Position numbers and translations under genes: made by a program. Below the pieces are notes generated by a model. The model did not search any database, was not told the origin of the DNA, and was given only the letters and a program-made list of their open reading frames with translations. Positions 62,376-64,000 of a DNA stretch of 64,000 nt are shown here, piece after piece; the stretch's first letter is position 1, and every line of letters begins with the position of its first letter. Source of the DNA: Aurelia coerulea. Lineage: Eukaryota > Cnidaria > Scyphozoa > Semaeostomeae > Ulmaridae. The DNA is taken from assembly GCA_039566865.1 (NCBI GenBank), contig CM076962.1:5450743-5514742 (forward strand), read 5' to 3'.

Positions 62376-63965
62376 AGGCAAGTTTAGCGCCTGGGGGTGG
62401 AAGCCCTGAAGGTGCCTAAAGCCAAGGATGGGTATGTGTGAACCCCAGTTGGTCTGATTTCTACCCCCTCCCAGTTTTGGGTATCCTTTTCACATAATTC
62501 AATAATGTACCAGTTTTGGGTATGGTTTCTTCAATCCACCCAGTTTTGGACATGTTTTTCATTCAAACAAGATATAACCAAGGTGTACAAGAAAAATTCA
62601 CCTGGGTAAAGATACGTTTGTTAGCTATGCTGTGTGTGTATGTACATGTACCAAGCCAGGTACTAAAGCTATTTTAGACTATTTTTCGAGCCATTACATA
62701 AAAGTACATCATACAAGTCTTCATACCACCAAACAGCGCTAGACTATATCATGTTCATGTATAAAAAAGGTAGGCAATTAACTAACTTGGCCTTGCCCTT
62801 TATGAGCTTTTATGTGTGCTAGCACTATCATCATCATTCAGGCACTTCTCATACAGAACATGCATTAATCTGTTTGTTTGTCAGGTGGTGGAGATTAGAA
62901 CGGCTAGTAGTCGTTCTAAATAAATCTAATCTTACCTGCCAGTTGATTGTGTCACATTGCTCTCCTTTCTTCTCTTCATCTCATCATATTATCAACTTTC
63001 ATATTATTTGCATTAGGCCATCATGGCAATGTGTTGTTGTTGTTCTATGATAAAACAACAACAGCAACAACACAGGAACATGATGGCCTTTAACAAATAC
63101 AAAATGAAAATTGAGCTGAGTGAGAGAAGAGATGTGAACAATGTGACACAATTAACTGGCAGGTAAGATAGAATTTTATTAAATTTAGAACTAGGAGTGC
63201 CAGTGGCATGATTTCACATCCTATTTTGAAATTATTTTCATTTATTGCTCATCATTTGATCATTATTGACATTGATTGAACTGGACTGGACCATAAATAA
63301 GGCCTGTGATGTGAATCATTTTTTATCAACATTCAAAAATTCAACTTCACTACTACTTCACTTATGACTTGAGTTTAACATCAAACGGTTTGCTGTAGCT
63401 CAATAATATCTCAAAACTAATTCAAACATTTTTGCAAAATACTGTCCGACACTTAACCTGTACCCTGTATATACAGTAGCTTAACCATTTTACCTCTGCA
63501 TGCAGACCGCAGACCCCGTCTCTCCACTAGATGTGCAGGACCTGATACTGAGCTATACTGAGTGATCTAAATTAAAAACTTTCAAAGCATACTCTTTCTT
63601 ATGGCTTAAGAATTCTTTTTAGAATGGAAAGAATTTTTTCAAAATTCTGAAGAAGTCTTGAATCCTTTTATTGACGATGCGCAAAGGCCTGTATTGTAAG
63701 GCAATGGTATGCGCACCATCATCGATTTTAAGTGCAGAAAAAGCCAGGGGAGGTCAGTTTGAGAGAGATATTTGTTTGTTTGCCTTTTTGTGGTTTATAA
63801 AAGACACTGGTTTGAAAGTTCCAGTTTTGGGTATGGTTATTTCAATATAATCTGCAGTTTTGGGTATCACTTTTGTCATAAGCCATCCAGTTTTTGGGTA
63901 ATGTTTTGTTTGCACCTTCGCACATACACGTCCTTGACTTTAGGCACCTCCACCCCCGGGTTTAA
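62376..63965. repeat. Possible 1.6-kb inverted element
   Basis: GGGGGTGGAAGCCCTGAAGG and then TGCCTAAAGCCAAGGATGGG on the left faces the near-inverse CCTTGACTTTAGGCACCTCC at 63930-63955. Both flanks also carry repeated TTTTGGGTAT phrases. The hairpin at 62913-63191 lies inside. The middle arms are not clearly complementary. The rest of 63192-64000 holds nothing else recognised. Confidence 0.45.
62913..63191. repeat. 279-bp hairpin
   Basis: The outer GTTCTAAATAAATCTAATCT faces the inverse with small gaps. CTTACCTGCCAGTT, GTGTCACATTG, the CATCATGGC(A)... block and GTTGTTGTTGTT all have inverse partners, and the loop is about 10 nt (CTATGATAAA). With both arms transcribed it would fold into a long, nearly complete stem. 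Confidence 0.85.
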
Positions 63966-64000
63966 CAGGGTTTCAGTCAGAACTGAAAACTCTTTGGACT

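Overview
This window is animal (metazoan) nuclear DNA. It is AT-rich, with canonical GT-AG introns, and it carries the 3' two-thirds of one multi-exon host gene on the + strand buried in transposons. The host gene is an ACAP-family Arf GTPase-activating protein. I can place 15 exons between 1266 and 51777 (the stop). Together they encode the second half of a PH domain, a complete ArfGAP zinc finger (CX2CX16CX2C plus the arginine finger), a Ser/Arg-rich linker and the C-terminal ankyrin repeats. The N-terminal BAR domain and the start of the PH domain lie upstream of the window. At least one linker exon between 6500 and 14395 is unidentified, because the exon phases do not match there. The transposon families and base composition suggest a cnidarian, perhaps an anthozoan. 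That is an inference and cannot be proved from this sequence.

Layout. (1) 1-17.7 kb holds the PH and ArfGAP exons. Between them lie several foldback or TIR elements (about 100-749, 2354-2893, 8027-11051, 11544-12335, 15366-15734), a tail-only LINE insertion with a 14-bp target duplication (2932-3055), and LINE 3' fragments. Exon 6 is preceded by a tandem array that copies its own splice acceptor three times. (2) 17.7-26.5 kb is one intron. It holds a LINE fragment (18336-24131) interrupted by a tRNA-derived SINE (18700-18898, TSD CAGTC) and by a nearly intact Ty3/gypsy element (19048-23684, TSD CTGAC, two 160-bp LTRs). (3) 26.5-37.9 kb holds the ArfGAP C-terminus, linker and ankyrin exons, with a TIR element (27864-29487), a 2.7-kb antisense LINE (31755-34440) and a 508-bp near-perfect hairpin (35395-35902). 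(4) 37.9-48.5 kb is one intron. It holds a CCGGGTGTC-family foldback and a DNA element with roughly 0.7-0.8-kb inverted arms (39505-48486). A full-length 6.3-kb two-ORF LINE (40976-47297) is inserted inside that element, with a 12-bp TSD and a poly(A) tail. The LINE ORF2 carries a 2A peptide (DVETNPGP) between a hydrophobic N-terminal domain and the endonuclease-RT. (5) 48.5-51.8 kb holds the last two exons, separated by a LINE fragment that contains a 429-bp TTAA-flanked MITE. (6) 51.8-64 kb is intergenic. It holds more MITEs, two decayed antisense copies of the 2A-LINE family, another LINE 3' end, a Cys-rich ORF with an 11-residue repeat, and a 279-bp hairpin.

How it fits together. The host gene is read through introns packed with self-complementary transposons, several of them within tens to hundreds of bases of exons. 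The most unusual points are the decoy splice-acceptor array at the exon carrying the end of the catalytic arginine codon, the antizyme-like TAT-TGA-T context at the gypsy gag/pol junction, and the 2A-bearing LINE nested in a long-inverted-repeat element that abuts exon 14. No CRISPR array, rRNA gene or prokaryotic feature was seen.
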